Notes: generated by a model not told the origin, from the sequence alone. Shown: positions 9,158 to 19,483, numbered from the stretch's first letter. The stretch: DNA of 64,000 bases from Desulfosporosinus fructosivorans (GCF_004766045.1 NZ_SPQQ01000002.1:124001-188000); one strand, 5' to 3'. Numbers and translations: made by a program.

Positions 9158-10594
9158 CTAAATGATGGAAAACGCATCAACCAGAACACATCGCCTTTGC
9201 CGGGTAAAACTACGTGCTGAAGTCAAACCTTCTCCTGTCGGTCCGGCAATTGTGAAGGTAATAAAGCCTTCCCCACCAACCCCGATTCCAGCATAAGAAG
9301 GAGCATTTTTTACAAAAATTGTTGTTTCAATAGCCTTGGCAAACCGAGTCAGATTATCAACGTTTTTAGAATGCATCATAGCCGTGTGCCGATTACCATG
9401 CTCTACTTTCACAGCCAGTTCAATCGCTGCGTCAATATCTTTCACTTGTACAACTGGTAGTATTGGCATCATTAATTCTTCGATAACAAAGGGGTGATCC
9501 GCTGGGGTTTCGCACAAAACAACCCGTATAGTATCAGGCACATCAATGCCGATCTTACTTAATATATACTTTGCGTCTTTACCAACAAACTCTTTATTGA
9601 TACCATATATTTTTTTCGGTTTTTCCGTACACCCTTCTGCCATCATCTCTTCTGTTGCTGTCATGACAACTTCCAACAACTGATCAATCCTTGAGCCTGA
9701 AATCAAATATGCTCCGTATTTTTGCATATAAGTGATCAGCTTATCAGCAATACACCCTATGACGATGACTTCTTTTTCTGCAATACAAGGTAAATTATTA
9801 TCAAAAGAGCATCCTGCAATAATATCCCGAGCTGCTTTTTCAATATCAGCCGTCTCATCTACAATAACTGGGGGATTCCCAGCACCTGCACCAATGGCTT
9901 TCTTACCAGAAGATAATACAATTTTAACAACCCCAGGACCACCTGTTGCTACCAGCATATTGATTCCCGGATGTCTCATCATAGCATTCGCTGCAGTAAT
10001 AGATGGATCAGCTACAGATGTCAATAGATTCATGGGACCACCAGCCTTGACAATCGCTTCATTTAAAAGGGCTATTGTCTTCTTGGATGTATTTTTTGCT
10101 GTGGGATGGGGACAAAAAAATACGGCATTACCAGCAGCAATCATGCCAATTCCATTGCAAATAACCGTTTCTGAAGGATTGGTAGTCGGTGTAATAGCGC
10201 CAATGACGCCATAAGGCCCCATTTCAACTATAGTCAGCCCACAGTCACCACTCCAGGCCTCCGTGCGCAAGTCTTCTGTTCCAGGTGTTTTAAGGGCTAC
10301 AAGCTGATTTTTTGTGATTTTATCTTCTACCCGACCCATTCCTGCCTCTTTTACTGCCATTTGAGCCAGCATAGTGGCGTTTTCAAAAGACACATTCCGC
10401 ATTGCCTTGATTAGTTCTTCCCGTTTCTCAAGTGACAGAGTTCTTAACTCTTTATAGGCCATCCGAGCTGCTGCCACGGCTTCATCAACCGTAGTAAAAA
10501 TGCCACTATCCTGACAATGTTGGACTTTTTGATTCTGTATCTTGGCTAAAACTTCTGATGTTATTTTTACAATCAGGGCTTGATCTACACTCAT
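9158..10594 (-). CDS. pduP: CoA-acylating propionaldehyde dehydrogenase
   Basis: A 478-residue aldehyde dehydrogenase of the PduP/EutE type that turns propionaldehyde, CoA and NAD+ into propionyl-CoA. The catalytic Cys is in the segment SFDNNLPCIAEKEV, and the cofactor region PTTNPSETVICNGIGMIAAG is clear. The first 18 residues (VDQALIVKITSEVLAKIQ) form an amphipathic helix of the kind that directs PduP into the shell. AAGGAGG precedes the ATG. Propionyl-CoA made here can go to PduL or to the methylmalonyl-CoA enzymes. Confidence 0.94.
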   Translation of the reverse strand: MSVDQALIVKITSEVLAKIQNQKVQHCQDSGIFTTVDEAVAAARMAYKELRTLSLEKREELIKAMRNVSFENATMLAQMAVKEAGMGRVEDKITKNQLVALKTPGTEDLRTEAWSGDCGLTIVEMGPYGVIGAITPTTNPSETVICNGIGMIAAGNAVFFCPHPTAKNTSKKTIALLNEAIVKAGGPMNLLTSVADPSITAANAMMRHPGINMLVATGGPGVVKIVLSSGKKAIGAGAGNPPVIVDETADIEKAARDIIAGCSFDNNLPCIAEKEVIVIGCIADKLITYMQKYGAYLISGSRIDQLLEVVMTATEEMMAEGCTEKPKKIYGINKEFVGKDAKYILSKIGIDVPDTIRVVLCETPADHPFVIEELMMPILPVVQVKDIDAAIELAVKVEHGNRHTAMMHSKNVDNLTRFAKAIETTIFVKNAPSYAGIGVGGEGFITFTIAGPTGEGLTSARSFTRQRRCVLVDAFSII

Positions 10595-10628
10595 ATATTC
10601 TCCTCCTTCCAGTAGTGGCTACTGCTCA

Positions 10629-11603
10629 TCAAGTAGCCATACCGGCCTTAGCAACCATCATATCCTCATCTACGCTGCCACCGCTTACGCCCAATCCGCC
10701 GATCATATTTCCGGCCTCAATAATAGGAAATCCACCGCCAAAAACGATTAATCTCCCCCCATTCGCAGTATTGAGACCAAATAGGGGATGCCCTGGCGTT
10801 ACTAAGGCGGCCGCTTGATCGGTAGGCATTTTCAACGCAACTGCAGTGTATGCTTTATCAAGAGATATTGAAATGCTGGCCAGTAGTGCTCCATCCATGC
10901 GGTGTTGAGCAACCAGATTCCCCCCAATATCAACGACTGCAATAACCATAGGCACCCCAATTTCAAGGGCTTTTTGTTCTGCTGCTGCTATCATTTTTTT
11001 TGCTTTAGCTAACATACTACATTGATCCTCCTTTACACTATTTGCTTTTTCGCCCTTTAACACAGATAGTACCTTACTAGTAACAGTGCCGACTATTTCT
11101 TCTTGCTCAACACATCGAGCCAGAACATAGAGCAAGTCCGAAAGGCGATTTAAATAGAGTGAAACAGGTACAGTCACTTCCCCTGTTCTTTTAAGTCGAA
11201 CAACACAGCGTTCTGCTCGGCGCACAATAGTTCGTGCCAGGTCTAGAGCTGCACTGGCTGAGGTAGCCCCGGGCGTAACAAAACCTCTTTGTGGAATGCG
11301 TCTTTGTTCTATGGAATCAATCAGTGATTCTAGCCCCTCAACATGCTCCGAGGTTATTCGATAGTCAACTGCAGTCATGGTATCTGTCGCCAGATCTGCA
11401 TTTAAGGAAATTAATTCTACCTGAATTTGATGAATGATATCAATAGCCCATGATGGTTTGATAAGGGACTTTGCTAAGCCCATAGCTGAATTTGCCTCGT
11501 CTACTGTGCCATAGGCTTCTACCCGCACATCATCCTTAAAAACCCGTTGTTTGCTCAACAAGCTTGTTTGTCCTTCATCTCCGGTTTTCGTATAAACTTT
11601 CAT
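10629..11603 (-). CDS. pduO: PduO cob(I)alamin adenosyltransferase with GlcG/HbpS-like C-terminal domain
   Basis: This two-domain protein (324 residues) has an N-terminal PduO-type ATP:cob(I)alamin adenosyltransferase (MKVYTKTGDEGQTSLL; the RAERCVVRL helix near residue 130) and a C-terminal GlcG/HbpS-like domain (about 190-324, ending with the glycine-rich IGGLGVSGG) that in related PduO proteins can bind haem. It makes adenosylcobalamin for the diol dehydratase, working after PduS. The domain order and length match Salmonella PduO. A GAGGAG ribosome-binding site precedes the ATG, just 6 bases after pduN. Confidence 0.93.
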   Translation of the reverse strand: MKVYTKTGDEGQTSLLSKQRVFKDDVRVEAYGTVDEANSAMGLAKSLIKPSWAIDIIHQIQVELISLNADLATDTMTAVDYRITSEHVEGLESLIDSIEQRRIPQRGFVTPGATSASAALDLARTIVRRAERCVVRLKRTGEVTVPVSLYLNRLSDLLYVLARCVEQEEIVGTVTSKVLSVLKGEKANSVKEDQCSMLAKAKKMIAAAEQKALEIGVPMVIAVVDIGGNLVAQHRMDGALLASISISLDKAYTAVALKMPTDQAAALVTPGHPLFGLNTANGGRLIVFGGGFPIIEAGNMIGGLGVSGGSVDEDMMVAKAGMAT

Positions 11604-11609
11604 GATATA

Positions 11610-11894
11610 TTACTCCTCGAGTAAATATTTATTTAACTCGATATTATTAATAATCCCGATAATAGCAGCATCTACCGCCCCTTGAGGTTTGCCGATCAAA
11701 TGCCGTGCTGAGCTGCCCTCTACAACAAGGACAGTCTCGCCTGTACCGGCACCGATGGTATCCACAGCCACAACAGGAGTTCTAATTTGTTTTTGATAGA
11801 ATTTCTTAGGTTGTACAAACAGTAACTTGAAGCCGATAAGGCTTTCATCCTTAGGTGTAGCCACTAACGTTCCTATTACCATTCCCACCCACAT
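11610..11894 (-). CDS. pduN: PduN/EutN/CcmL-type pentameric vertex protein
   Basis: A 94-residue BMC vertex (BMV) protein with the family core AVDTIGAGTGETVLVVEGSSARH. Pentamers cap the vertices of the polyhedral shell. The ATG at 11894 is chosen because a GGGAGGGGAG ribosome-binding site fits it; an upstream GTG in frame overlaps that site. A second BMV gene, about as similar as a paralogue, lies on the other strand at 24389. Confidence 0.92.
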   Translation of the reverse strand: MWVGMVIGTLVATPKDESLIGFKLLFVQPKKFYQKQIRTPVVAVDTIGAGTGETVLVVEGSSARHLIGKPQGAVDAAIIGIINNIELNKYLLEE

Positions 11895-11924
11895 AAACTC
11901 CCCTCCCATTCCTGTTGCTGCCTA

Positions 11925-12722
11925 TTAACTATGATCCTTCACAATCTCAATACCATAATCTCGAGCTACATCCCGAGCTAAAGGAGTGATAATCGTTCCT
12001 TGGGAAACAGTAATATTCTTAAGGCCATTACCTGCAGCATCTTTAATGGTTGCAGCGTCCATCACACTCTTTTTTGTCTGTGGAACACTTAAGGACGTTT
12101 TAACCCTACGATCCATTATTTTTTGGCTTCCCGCAGATAAGTCATCTACTTGCACTAGCCGTATTCCATACCCTTCTACTTTTCGTAAATTCTCTCGCAA
12201 AGCTTGCAAGAGTCCTGGGGGACATTTCCCCATGTTCCCCTTTACCCGCCAGCTATCCTGAGGATCTGCTGCATTTATAGCCGCTAATACGGGCTTGCCC
12301 AGCATTAAGGCTTGCATTATGAGAGTTGAAGCTAGGGTATCAGACATTGTATAAGCCAACTTGGCAGCCGTATTTTGGGTAAGCACAGGGACGAGGACGA
12401 TATCGGCCTCCCGCAATAACTTACCTGGATAGGAAGACTGGGTAGTTATCACGCTTGTGTCACTACCCAAACAATCTTTAATTCGCTTAATCCCCACAAT
12501 TTCTTCAGCAGCCGCTGAAAGAACGACCGTTAGCGCAATATTTAGAGCCTGTATTTTCTGAAGTTCTACTAAACTTTGCTCAAGTCCAATCGTTCCCCCG
12601 GTAAAAATAGCCAAAGCCTGCTGTGGACGTGGGATAGCATTGTCGTGAGTAGCCAAGGGCACCTGTCCTAATTGGCGCAATACCTCAGCCGTAACTAATT
12701 GCACCAATTCTTCAATATCCAT
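11925..12722 (-). CDS. microcompartment-associated flavoprotein-fold protein (at the pduM position)
   Basis: A 265-residue protein with a Rossmann-like flavoprotein domain resembling the phosphopantothenoylcysteine-decarboxylase family (ALAIFTGGTIGLEQSLVELQ near residue 37; later ADIVLVPVLTQNTAAKLAY). Residues 1-18 (MDIEELVQLVTAEVLRQL) look like a shell-targeting helix, so it is probably a core protein. It occupies the place of pduM between pduL and pduN, but it is longer than Salmonella PduM (about 160 residues) and I cannot show homology. A role in flavin or cobalamin redox chemistry would be a guess. The start is one base past the pduL stop with a GGAGG site. Confidence 0.7.
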   Translation of the reverse strand: MDIEELVQLVTAEVLRQLGQVPLATHDNAIPRPQQALAIFTGGTIGLEQSLVELQKIQALNIALTVVLSAAAEEIVGIKRIKDCLGSDTSVITTQSSYPGKLLREADIVLVPVLTQNTAAKLAYTMSDTLASTLIMQALMLGKPVLAAINAADPQDSWRVKGNMGKCPPGLLQALRENLRKVEGYGIRLVQVDDLSAGSQKIMDRRVKTSLSVPQTKKSVMDAATIKDAAGNGLKNITVSQGTIITPLARDVARDYGIEIVKDHS

Positions 12723-12723
12723 G

Positions 12724-13371
12724 CTACACCTCCTCGCACTGTGGCAACCTTACTTGATCGCCATTTTTCAGTCCAACGGCGTTAGCCTCATCAGTATCGA
12801 GATGAAATTCCAATCGAAAACTGGGATGTACGCGTACCAAAACGTTCTTAAAGATACATCCCCGCGGACCGTCAACCTCAGCCATAACACGATCTCCATC
12901 GGAAACACCGAACCGCTGGGCGTCATCATGATTCATATGAATATGTCTGGCTGCACAAATCACCCCATCTTTTAGGGTAATTGCGCCAGAGGTACCAACT
13001 ACAACTAGACCAGCCGATTCAACAATCTGACCCGAATCGCGCAAAGGTGGCAAAATGCCTAAATTAAATCCGTCAGTACAAGATATTTCTACCTGTGTAA
13101 TCTTTCGTGCCGGTCCGAGCACTCTAACACCTTGAAGCACGCCCTTTGGTCCTACAAGAGTAACTGTTTCTTCAGCGGCAAATTCGCCAACCTGCGTCAG
13201 ATCTTTTTTCGGTGTCAGAGTATGACCTCGACCAAACAATGTTTCAACATGGTAGGCAGAGAGGTGGATATGGCGATTGGATATACCTACAGGAATGCCC
13301 TTTACCGCCCCATCGGCCACTACAGAATTTGAAAAAACGCTTAACACTTGTGTCACAATTTGATCAATCAT
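12724..13371 (-). CDS. pduL: PduL phosphate propanoyltransferase
   Basis: About 215 residues with both PduL beta-barrel metal motifs: SNRHIHLS near residue 35 and AARHIHMN near residue 140. It converts propionyl-CoA and phosphate to propionyl phosphate and CoA, recycling CoA within the compartment. The first residues (MIDQIVTQVLSVFS) form a targeting helix like those of the other cargo proteins. The ATG at 13371 is chosen for its GGAGAGG site; two ATGs just upstream overlap ribosome-binding-like sequence. No propionate kinase (pduW) accompanies it in the window. Confidence 0.93.
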   Translation of the reverse strand: MIDQIVTQVLSVFSNSVVADGAVKGIPVGISNRHIHLSAYHVETLFGRGHTLTPKKDLTQVGEFAAEETVTLVGPKGVLQGVRVLGPARKITQVEISCTDGFNLGILPPLRDSGQIVESAGLVVVGTSGAITLKDGVICAARHIHMNHDDAQRFGVSDGDRVMAEVDGPRGCIFKNVLVRVHPSFRLEFHLDTDEANAVGLKNGDQVRLPQCEEV

Positions 13372-13419
13372 AAACCTCTCCATCATCTCACCTCATTCTG
13401 CCGATACTTTAATTATTTA

Positions 13420-13704
13420 TTAAATACCCTCAACCTTGGGAAGAATCTTTTCAATATCTGTATGAGGACGTGGAATAACATGTACAGAAACTAGCTCACC
13501 GACTTTTTGGGCAGCCGCAGCGCCAGTGTCTGTAGCTGCCTTCACTGCCCCAACATCTCCTCTTACCAATACAGTCACCAAACCAGAACCAATTTTTTCA
13601 TAGCCGATTAATATAACATTTGCTGCCTTAACCATAGCATCAGCAGCTTCAATTGCTGCAACTAAACCTTTTGTTTCTACCATTCCCAGTGCTTCTCCGC
13701 GCAT
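13420..13704 (-). CDS. pduJ: PduA/PduJ-type hexameric BMC shell protein
   Basis: A 94-residue single BMC domain ([20 protein letters not shown]). It is nearly identical along its length to the first shell gene of the operon at 20321, including the pore region and the [15 protein letters not shown] tail. It makes the hexameric facets with small pores for propanediol. The start is two bases after the pduK-like stop. The order K-J is the reverse of the Salmonella order J-K. Confidence 0.93.
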   Translation of the reverse strand: MRGEALGMVETKGLVAAIEAADAMVKAANVILIGYEKIGSGLVTVLVRGDVGAVKAATDTGAAAAQKVGELVSVHVIPRPHTDIEKILPKVEGI

Positions 13705-13706
13705 AT

Positions 13707-14306
13707 CTATTCAGCCTCCTCATTATTTTTTCCATAGTGAATACAAGTTACCTTGGGATCACCCTTTTTGCGGTGACAAGCTGGATCTCTACAAAAATTG
13801 CAAAGTACAGCTGGATTTTTGCCCTGCTCGACACTAGAAACAACTCCAATGGGCTCTGGATTTTCATTATTCAGTTCGATAGGGGCTATTTCCAGCTCCT
13901 CTCCCCCTTCTATTTCTTGTAGTATCTGGAGCTGCACCCCATGTTCTTCAATATTCTCGCTTTCATTCGTAGCCACTTGAATATCAATGACCATTTCCGA
14001 AGCTGCCTGAACTTTCCTATTTGAGGTTTCCTTTGTGGCCAAAACAGAAGACAACTGTTGATGAGGCCGTGGTATAACATGAGTAGCCACTACCTTATTA
14101 ACCTTTCCAGCAGCTATCCTACCTGCCTCAACTGCCACTTTAATAGCTCCAACGTCGCCACTAAATTTGACAAGCACCATTCCCTTGCCTTTAGTCAGTT
14201 CATACCCGATTAACTCAATATTGGCTGCTTTGAGTGCCGCATCAGCCGCTTCAAGGGCCGCAACCAATCCAACTGTTTCAATTAACCCAAACGCTTTTCT
14301 GACCAT
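13707..14306 (-). CDS. pduK: PduK-type BMC shell protein with Cys-rich C-terminal tail
   Basis: A BMC domain (residues 1-95, [20 protein letters not shown]) followed by an acidic linker of about 75 residues and a C-terminal metal-binding motif, [14 protein letters not shown] then CIHYGK. Salmonella PduK has a similar Cys-rich extension that may bind an Fe-S cluster or zinc. The ATG has a GGGGAGG site and lies 29 bases inside the end of pduH, so the two are probably translationally coupled. Confidence 0.9.
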   Translation of the reverse strand: MVRKAFGLIETVGLVAALEAADAALKAANIELIGYELTKGKGMVLVKFSGDVGAIKVAVEAGRIAAGKVNKVVATHVIPRPHQQLSSVLATKETSNRKVQAASEMVIDIQVATNESENIEEHGVQLQILQEIEGGEELEIAPIELNNENPEPIGVVSSVEQGKNPAVLCNFCRDPACHRKKGDPKVTCIHYGKNNEEAE

Positions 14307-14775
14307 GTTTCACCTCCCCATGGCCTTGGTCAGTTTCTCGAAGAACTTTCTGAACGATACCATAAACTAAGTTATACAGTAGACTTGAATCCACAAACTG
14401 GGGAGCGAGATCTTCCAATGGCTGTTCTTTAAAGGGAATGCCTTTGACTAGACGAGCTGCATTGTAGCCGAAATGACGCCATTGTATAGGTGTTCCCGGA
14501 ACATTTAGGGCGAATAGAGGGTGCTGATCAGGCAACTTGAAATAATGGATACATAAACCATCTGCCCCGATACCTAATCCCACCCCAAGTTTTGAAGCGC
14601 AAGCCCCTTGAAAAGCCAGAGCAACTACATCGGATTCCTTAACCTGTACTACTAAGCTAGGTATTCCCTCTTCTTCCAGGCCTGCTTGCACTTCTCTGAT
14701 TTTCTCTTTCCAGCCAAAGTGGGGAAAAACATGAATCAGCACACAAGGTTTAACTGATGCTCCGTCGGGTAGCAT
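14278..14775 (-). CDS. pduH: PduH diol dehydratase-reactivase small subunit
   Basis: The small subunit of the chaperone-like factor that removes damaged cobalamin from diol dehydratase. The core KPCVLIHVFPHFGWKEKI... GADGLCIHYFKLPDQHPLF fits the DdrB/PduH family. From the ATG at 14775 (GGAGAGG site, five bases after the pduG stop) it has 165 residues, longer than the usual 115-125, with the excess mostly at the C-terminus, where it overlaps pduK. The longer open frame upstream lies inside pduG and is not used. Confidence 0.88.
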   Translation of the reverse strand: MLPDGASVKPCVLIHVFPHFGWKEKIREVQAGLEEEGIPSLVVQVKESDVVALAFQGACASKLGVGLGIGADGLCIHYFKLPDQHPLFALNVPGTPIQWRHFGYNAARLVKGIPFKEQPLEDLAPQFVDSSLLYNLVYGIVQKVLRETDQGHGEVKHGQKSVWVN

Positions 14776-14780
14776 TCTAT

Positions 14781-16604
14781 TCACGCCTCTCCGCCAAGAT
14801 AGGATAGTACCAGTCCAGTAGCAACGGCATTTCGCGGACCTTCCGAGCCCCGAATATTTCCCCGTCCGCATACAATTCCATACTCTGCCAAGGCATCGGT
14901 CACCATATCCGCCACTTCAAAATCCAAGGCTGATCCTCCTACCAAAACAACGAAATCGATATGGCGGATATTGCCTGTAGGGGCCACCCGCGCTAAAGAC
15001 CGCAAGGCATTTGTTACAAACACCCGTTTTTTGGCCTCCCGACGCACATGACGAACCTTATCCAAGGGATGATTTGTGGGAATGGGAACCATATCACCTG
15101 CTTTTAGAATGACCACACGAGAAAAAACCTCAGGCGGAAGATGATGCTCATAAAACCGCACCGTCCCATCCTCTAACCGTATATGAAATAAACTTTCGAC
15201 TTTAGCCAGAGGATATTTCTTGATGTCTTCTGATAGATCAAAATCATTGAGTCCTAATTCGGAATTGATGAGCATCGTGACCATATCACCAGCTCCAGCC
15301 AAATGGATAGATAATACCCGCTCATCCCTAGTGATAATGGCCGCATCCGTCGAGCCACCGCCCATATCAAGAATTGCCAGGGGTTTATCTGTACCAGGAG
15401 TCGTAAGGGCACCACGAATTGCCATATTAGCCTCCACTCCCGCAATCACAACTCGAAGGCCGAGATTTTTGGTTAACTGGTCGGCTATCTGTTGCATAGG
15501 AAGGCGGCTCGTTTTTACCATAGCCGACAAAGCCACCGCATTTTCTAGCGCGAATTCTCCAGCTAACCCGCCCTGTACTTTTTGGGGTACAAATGTATCG
15601 ACTGCCAGCACATCCTGGATTTTCATTTCTCCAAGAGGTTGGGATGTAAGTTCACTCATCACTTGGCGAACTCTTTCCAGCATCCCGCTAACGTTGGTTC
15701 CAGCTTCTCCCTGTACGTCAAGAACTGGTTGTACCCGTTCCACTGTTGCCATTATTCGTGCAGCACCAGCATCAACATCGATATCAGCCTTACCTTTTGC
15801 TCCAAAGACAGTGATAAATCCAGCTGATATAGTCCGGGCCTTGACATCCCCTGCTGGTGTACGCACAACGACTGCCGATCGATTGCCGATAAGGGCCCGA
15901 GCAATAGGGACCACCATCTTGGTCTCCTCAGCAGATAACTTAAACACGGTTGCAATCCCGTATGGATTGGACAAGGTTGTAATGGTTTGCCCCGCTTCAG
16001 CCACTTCCACTGCTGCCATCATTCCAAGGGGAACCTTATCAATCAGGGTCACTTCGTCCACTACTGGTATGATTCTCTTGAGCCGATTAGCAATCAGCAC
16101 CGCATCATCTTGCTTAACGATGACTCCTTGAACATCAATCCCTCGGGTCATAGCCTCATTAAGAGCATCAGCTGCTTCTTGAAAATCAATGCCTGCGGGA
16201 ATAACACAAAGGACCTTCTCTCCGGCGATAATACCAACTAGTTGACTTAACCACACTGTTGTTCCAACCCCTAAGCCCACCCCGCCAGGTGTCGATGGAT
16301 TGTGACCAATCATCGTTGATTCGGTAATAATGGTTTCGGTTATGGTTTCCATTGCCAAATCCCCAATGACTGGTGTTGCTTCATTTAGCCGTATTTCATC
16401 GAGCTCACTCATCTTAAGCCCTGATTTTTTCAACGCTTCTTCCAAAGCAATGACAATTCCTGGTACGTTAGCTACTGTACCTTTGATACCAGTCGTTTTT
16501 ATGATACTGCTGGCTAAATATTTAATTAAGCTTAATGAGTCAAAAGTGGCTAAACAAACCTCCGTTGTGGAATTCCCGATATCCACACCCGCTACGATCG
16601 TCAT
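14781..16604 (-). CDS. pduG: PduG diol dehydratase-reactivase large subunit
   Basis: A 607-residue actin/Hsp70-fold ATPase. N-terminal VAGVDIGNSTTEVCLA and the later AILDMGGGSTDAAII are the two phosphate-binding loops of the superfamily, and VVLVGGSALDFEVADM marks the adenosine region. With PduH it exchanges inactivated cofactor in an ATP-dependent way. Length matches the family (about 605-610). It starts 12 bases after pduE. Confidence 0.95.
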   Translation of the reverse strand: MTIVAGVDIGNSTTEVCLATFDSLSLIKYLASSIIKTTGIKGTVANVPGIVIALEEALKKSGLKMSELDEIRLNEATPVIGDLAMETITETIITESTMIGHNPSTPGGVGLGVGTTVWLSQLVGIIAGEKVLCVIPAGIDFQEAADALNEAMTRGIDVQGVIVKQDDAVLIANRLKRIIPVVDEVTLIDKVPLGMMAAVEVAEAGQTITTLSNPYGIATVFKLSAEETKMVVPIARALIGNRSAVVVRTPAGDVKARTISAGFITVFGAKGKADIDVDAGAARIMATVERVQPVLDVQGEAGTNVSGMLERVRQVMSELTSQPLGEMKIQDVLAVDTFVPQKVQGGLAGEFALENAVALSAMVKTSRLPMQQIADQLTKNLGLRVVIAGVEANMAIRGALTTPGTDKPLAILDMGGGSTDAAIITRDERVLSIHLAGAGDMVTMLINSELGLNDFDLSEDIKKYPLAKVESLFHIRLEDGTVRFYEHHLPPEVFSRVVILKAGDMVPIPTNHPLDKVRHVRREAKKRVFVTNALRSLARVAPTGNIRHIDFVVLVGGSALDFEVADMVTDALAEYGIVCGRGNIRGSEGPRNAVATGLVLSYLGGEA

Positions 16605-16616
16605 GAAAATCCCACC

Positions 16617-17132
16617 CTACTCCGCTCTGAGACGATTCCGGCGTTCGTAAACCCCTGCAGCCTCTCTTACAAAGGCGGCACTTATGGTTGCCTTATATTT
16701 AGTTTCCATTTCCTCAGCAATAAGGATTAATTCCACTTTAGTCGATCGATAGGGACGAAGAGCATTATACATTTCAAGTATTCGGTTATCAGGGATAGCC
16801 GTTAATTCTGCCGCTCTGCGCAAATTATTGGCAAGTTGGGTTCTCCCCACACCATCCGCAATATCAGCCTGCATTCTAAGTGTCTCTGGAGCAATACTCA
16901 CATCTTTGGGCGTTACCTTACCATTTAACACGTTCTCCAGCGTAATGTCTGAGAGCTTTTTACCCGTAGGAGTTTTCAATAATTCTGGTCGTTTAGCAGC
17001 CAAAGGGTAATCATGGTCTGGATTTAATCCTTGTAATGTACCTTTTGAAGGAGCCAATGTAGTTTGTGGTGCTTGAGACATCGACTTTAAAACTTCACGG
17101 ACCATATTTTCTATCAATTTTTCTTGAGACAT
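16617..17132 (-). CDS. pduE: diol dehydratase small subunit
   Basis: A 171-residue small (gamma) subunit of B12-dependent propanediol dehydratase, with the conserved ending ISAAFVREAAGVYERRNRLR. The N-terminal stretch SQEKLIENMVREVLKSM resembles the shell-targeting helices of PduD and PduP and is separated from the folded part by a Pro/Thr-rich linker. The ATG at 17132 fits the GGAGG site; a GTG at 17141 is too close to it. Confidence 0.95.
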   Translation of the reverse strand: MSQEKLIENMVREVLKSMSQAPQTTLAPSKGTLQGLNPDHDYPLAAKRPELLKTPTGKKLSDITLENVLNGKVTPKDVSIAPETLRMQADIADGVGRTQLANNLRRAAELTAIPDNRILEMYNALRPYRSTKVELILIAEEMETKYKATISAAFVREAAGVYERRNRLRAE

Positions 17133-17147
17133 TTCTATCACCTCCGC

Positions 17148-17789
17148 TTAATTAAAATTCACTTCAAGTTCGACCGGTTTAGTTCCAGGAACCACGTGTT
17201 CCGTTTCTTTAATATGAAGCACTGCTGCTTTGGCCTGAAACTTAGGCCGTGCCATCTGATCATTTTTCGTTGGCACCGGAGTTGGGGATTCTCCTTTGGC
17301 ATACTTAGCAGCATTACCGCCAATAGCCCGATAAGCTGCCAAATCCAGCAAGGGCGACTGGGAAAATAGTTCCAGATTACTCAAGGGTGGCAAACCTTTT
17401 TGGTGAATTACTGTCGTTCCTCTGGACTGTATCCCAATAGCAATTCCCGAGCCACTCAGCTTAGTAGCGTCATGGGCGGCAAAAGCCACATCAGAAGTAC
17501 GTATTACCCTGATCACACGGGCATGTAAACCTTGTTCCTCAATACCAGCAATCATTTCCCGCAGCACATCGCCGTGAGGAACATTCACGATGGTTTTATT
17601 TTGATATTTGCCAAAGGCTGGAGCTAAAGCAATCACCACTTCATCAGCCCTCGTACCAAGGCGTGCTTCGCCTTTTTCCACCAAAGTCATCGGATGCCCA
17701 GCGACCACTGGTTTTGCACTTTTGGATTGTTCACTTCCTTGCAGGACTTGCACAATAATTTCTCGAATCATTTGCGCATTAAATTCCAT
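17148..17789 (-). CDS. pduD: diol dehydratase medium subunit
   Basis: About 213 residues, the medium (beta) subunit of diol dehydratase. It carries the family core [19 protein letters not shown] and [18 protein letters not shown]. Residues 1-17 ([17 protein letters not shown]) are a clear targeting helix; in Salmonella the PduD N-terminus brings the whole dehydratase into the shell. The ATG at 17789 with a GAGAGGGG site is preferred over an in-frame start inside pduC. Confidence 0.95.
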   Translation of the reverse strand: MEFNAQMIREIIVQVLQGSEQSKSAKPVVAGHPMTLVEKGEARLGTRADEVVIALAPAFGKYQNKTIVNVPHGDVLREMIAGIEEQGLHARVIRVIRTSDVAFAAHDATKLSGSGIAIGIQSRGTTVIHQKGLPPLSNLELFSQSPLLDLAAYRAIGGNAAKYAKGESPTPVPTKNDQMARPKFQAKAAVLHIKETEHVVPGTKPVELEVNFN

Positions 17790-17812
17790 TACAATACCCC
17801 TCTCTTCCTGAC

Positions 17813-19483
17813 TCAAACGTCAAAATCAGACGGTTTAATGGCCTGACTGATGGTTTTAATTTCATCCCAACGTTCATCGCTGATGCGATAACCAGTTCCT
17901 GGACCACGATAGTCATTCCGGCTATTGACTGCACTTATAACATTAAAATTTTTGTCAAGAATGGCAGATGTATGGAGATAATCTCCTGAAATACGTTGTT
18001 TTAAAAGATTCAGTATATGGTCAGCTAAATCACTAAAACCGTTTTTAGCCAATGCTTTAACGATATCCAGACCAGTAATGCCTCTACTCATCAATTCTTG
18101 AGCGGCTTTTAAATCTTCAACTACATTACGTTCAGGCATATCCTTACTACCATGTGCATAGGTTGCAGCTTCGACTTCTTCATCCTTGATTTCCGGGAAG
18201 CCGAGTTCTTTAAACACAGCCTGCAACGCCCGGGCAGCTTTATTACGAACTGCAATAGCTTGTTCCTCGGAAATTGGTCTTAGTCCACCATCGACTTTCA
18301 AGTCACGCTGAATGATATTCCAATCGTCATAGTCTTCAACATCCCAGTTCGAACCAGCAAACATATTGTCATAGTTGGGAATGCCTCCAAAACCAGAACA
18401 GATGAAGTCAGTGCCGGGGAGCATTTGCATTAACGTACGAGCAGTACGCCGAATATCGGAATGAGTAAATGTCTGGTCATTACTAGATGCAACTTCCAGA
18501 TCCAGCATAGTGGTGCACAGATTTTCTGCCAACACCGCACGAATACCCGATGGAACAGCAGCCGGTACACCAATACAACTTACAGATCCGTTCTGCAATC
18601 CCTGGACACCAGCCCCCCGTGTAACCATAATGCAACGAATTTCTAAATACAGCATGGATTTACCCTCTGCATAACCCATCTGCACTTCCGAACCGGTACC
18701 GGAAGTAAACCTCATTTTCAGACCCCGCGAAGCATAGGCCGAAGCAAGAAAGCCTTTTGACCAAGGTGTGTCATCACCGTCAACAAACACATTTTCTGTA
18801 CCGTATACCGAAATGGTTTCCGCATAAGCAGTAATACCACGCATGCCAAGCTCTAACTCTGTCGCTTCTTCCAGCGCACACTGAATCAATGTACCGCCCC
18901 GACCAGTCTGACCACCAATCAGAAGCGCCAGGGCATTGAAGGGTGCATACCGGACGACCGCCACTGTAGTTTCCATTTCATCAAATCCGCGCATTGCTGC
19001 TTCCGCTCCGTCCGCAGCAATCAGTACTGGATTGTCCTTAATGTTAGTAATATGGCACTGATTAGAGGGAATTTTACGGGCCCGCATTTTTTGCATGGCC
19101 ATCATCATTTCGACGACATTCATGGTGTTGAACACAGCCACAAGTTTAGCGGCTGTTAATCCACGAACAAGATTTACTATTTCGTCTCTTGAGACATTAA
19201 TATCTACAAGCATCTTGGCGATATCGTTATTATCCATAGCCATTGACTTTTCGGCTACGGTCACATCAATGGCATAATCCGCAATAAATTGTTCAATAAA
19301 ATCAAAGTTACTGCGAGATACCCCGTCCATTTCGACGATTTTCCCATTTTCAATTTTTATACTAGGCTCCGGGTCATTGGGGCTGCCCATGGCTATTAGA
19401 CCCACCTCTGGCCATTCTTCTACGAAACCGTCCTGATTGACAGGGCGGGCAGCTAATACCTCAAATCGTTTTGACCTTTTCAT
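17813..19483 (-). CDS. pduC: propanediol dehydratase large subunit
   Basis: A 556-residue catalytic (alpha) TIM-barrel subunit of the adenosylcobalamin-dependent diol dehydratase ([56 protein letters not shown]). It removes water from 1,2-propanediol to give propionaldehyde. Size and order (pduC-D-E) match the family. Glycerol dehydratases are close relatives and the substrate cannot be fixed from sequence alone, but the PduP, PduL and full shell context favours 1,2-propanediol. GGGAGGGGAG precedes the ATG. Confidence 0.96.
   Translation of the reverse strand: MKRSKRFEVLAARPVNQDGFVEEWPEVGLIAMGSPNDPEPSIKIENGKIVEMDGVSRSNFDFIEQFIADYAIDVTVAEKSMAMDNNDIAKMLVDINVSRDEIVNLVRGLTAAKLVAVFNTMNVVEMMMAMQKMRARKIPSNQCHITNIKDNPVLIAADGAEAAMRGFDEMETTVAVVRYAPFNALALLIGGQTGRGGTLIQCALEEATELELGMRGITAYAETISVYGTENVFVDGDDTPWSKGFLASAYASRGLKMRFTSGTGSEVQMGYAEGKSMLYLEIRCIMVTRGAGVQGLQNGSVSCIGVPAAVPSGIRAVLAENLCTTMLDLEVASSNDQTFTHSDIRRTARTLMQMLPGTDFICSGFGGIPNYDNMFAGSNWDVEDYDDWNIIQRDLKVDGGLRPISEEQAIAVRNKAARALQAVFKELGFPEIKDEEVEAATYAHGSKDMPERNVVEDLKAAQELMSRGITGLDIVKALAKNGFSDLADHILNLLKQRISGDYLHTSAILDKNFNVISAVNSRNDYRGPGTGYRISDERWDEIKTISQAIKPSDFDV

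Noticed and set aside
9732..10214. A 160-residue frame antisense to pduP
   Set aside because: Shadow of pduP without a ribosome-binding site.
15220..16131. A 303-residue frame antisense to pduG
   Set aside because: It is a shadow of the strongly conserved pduG; it has no start signal and a composition typical of antisense frames.
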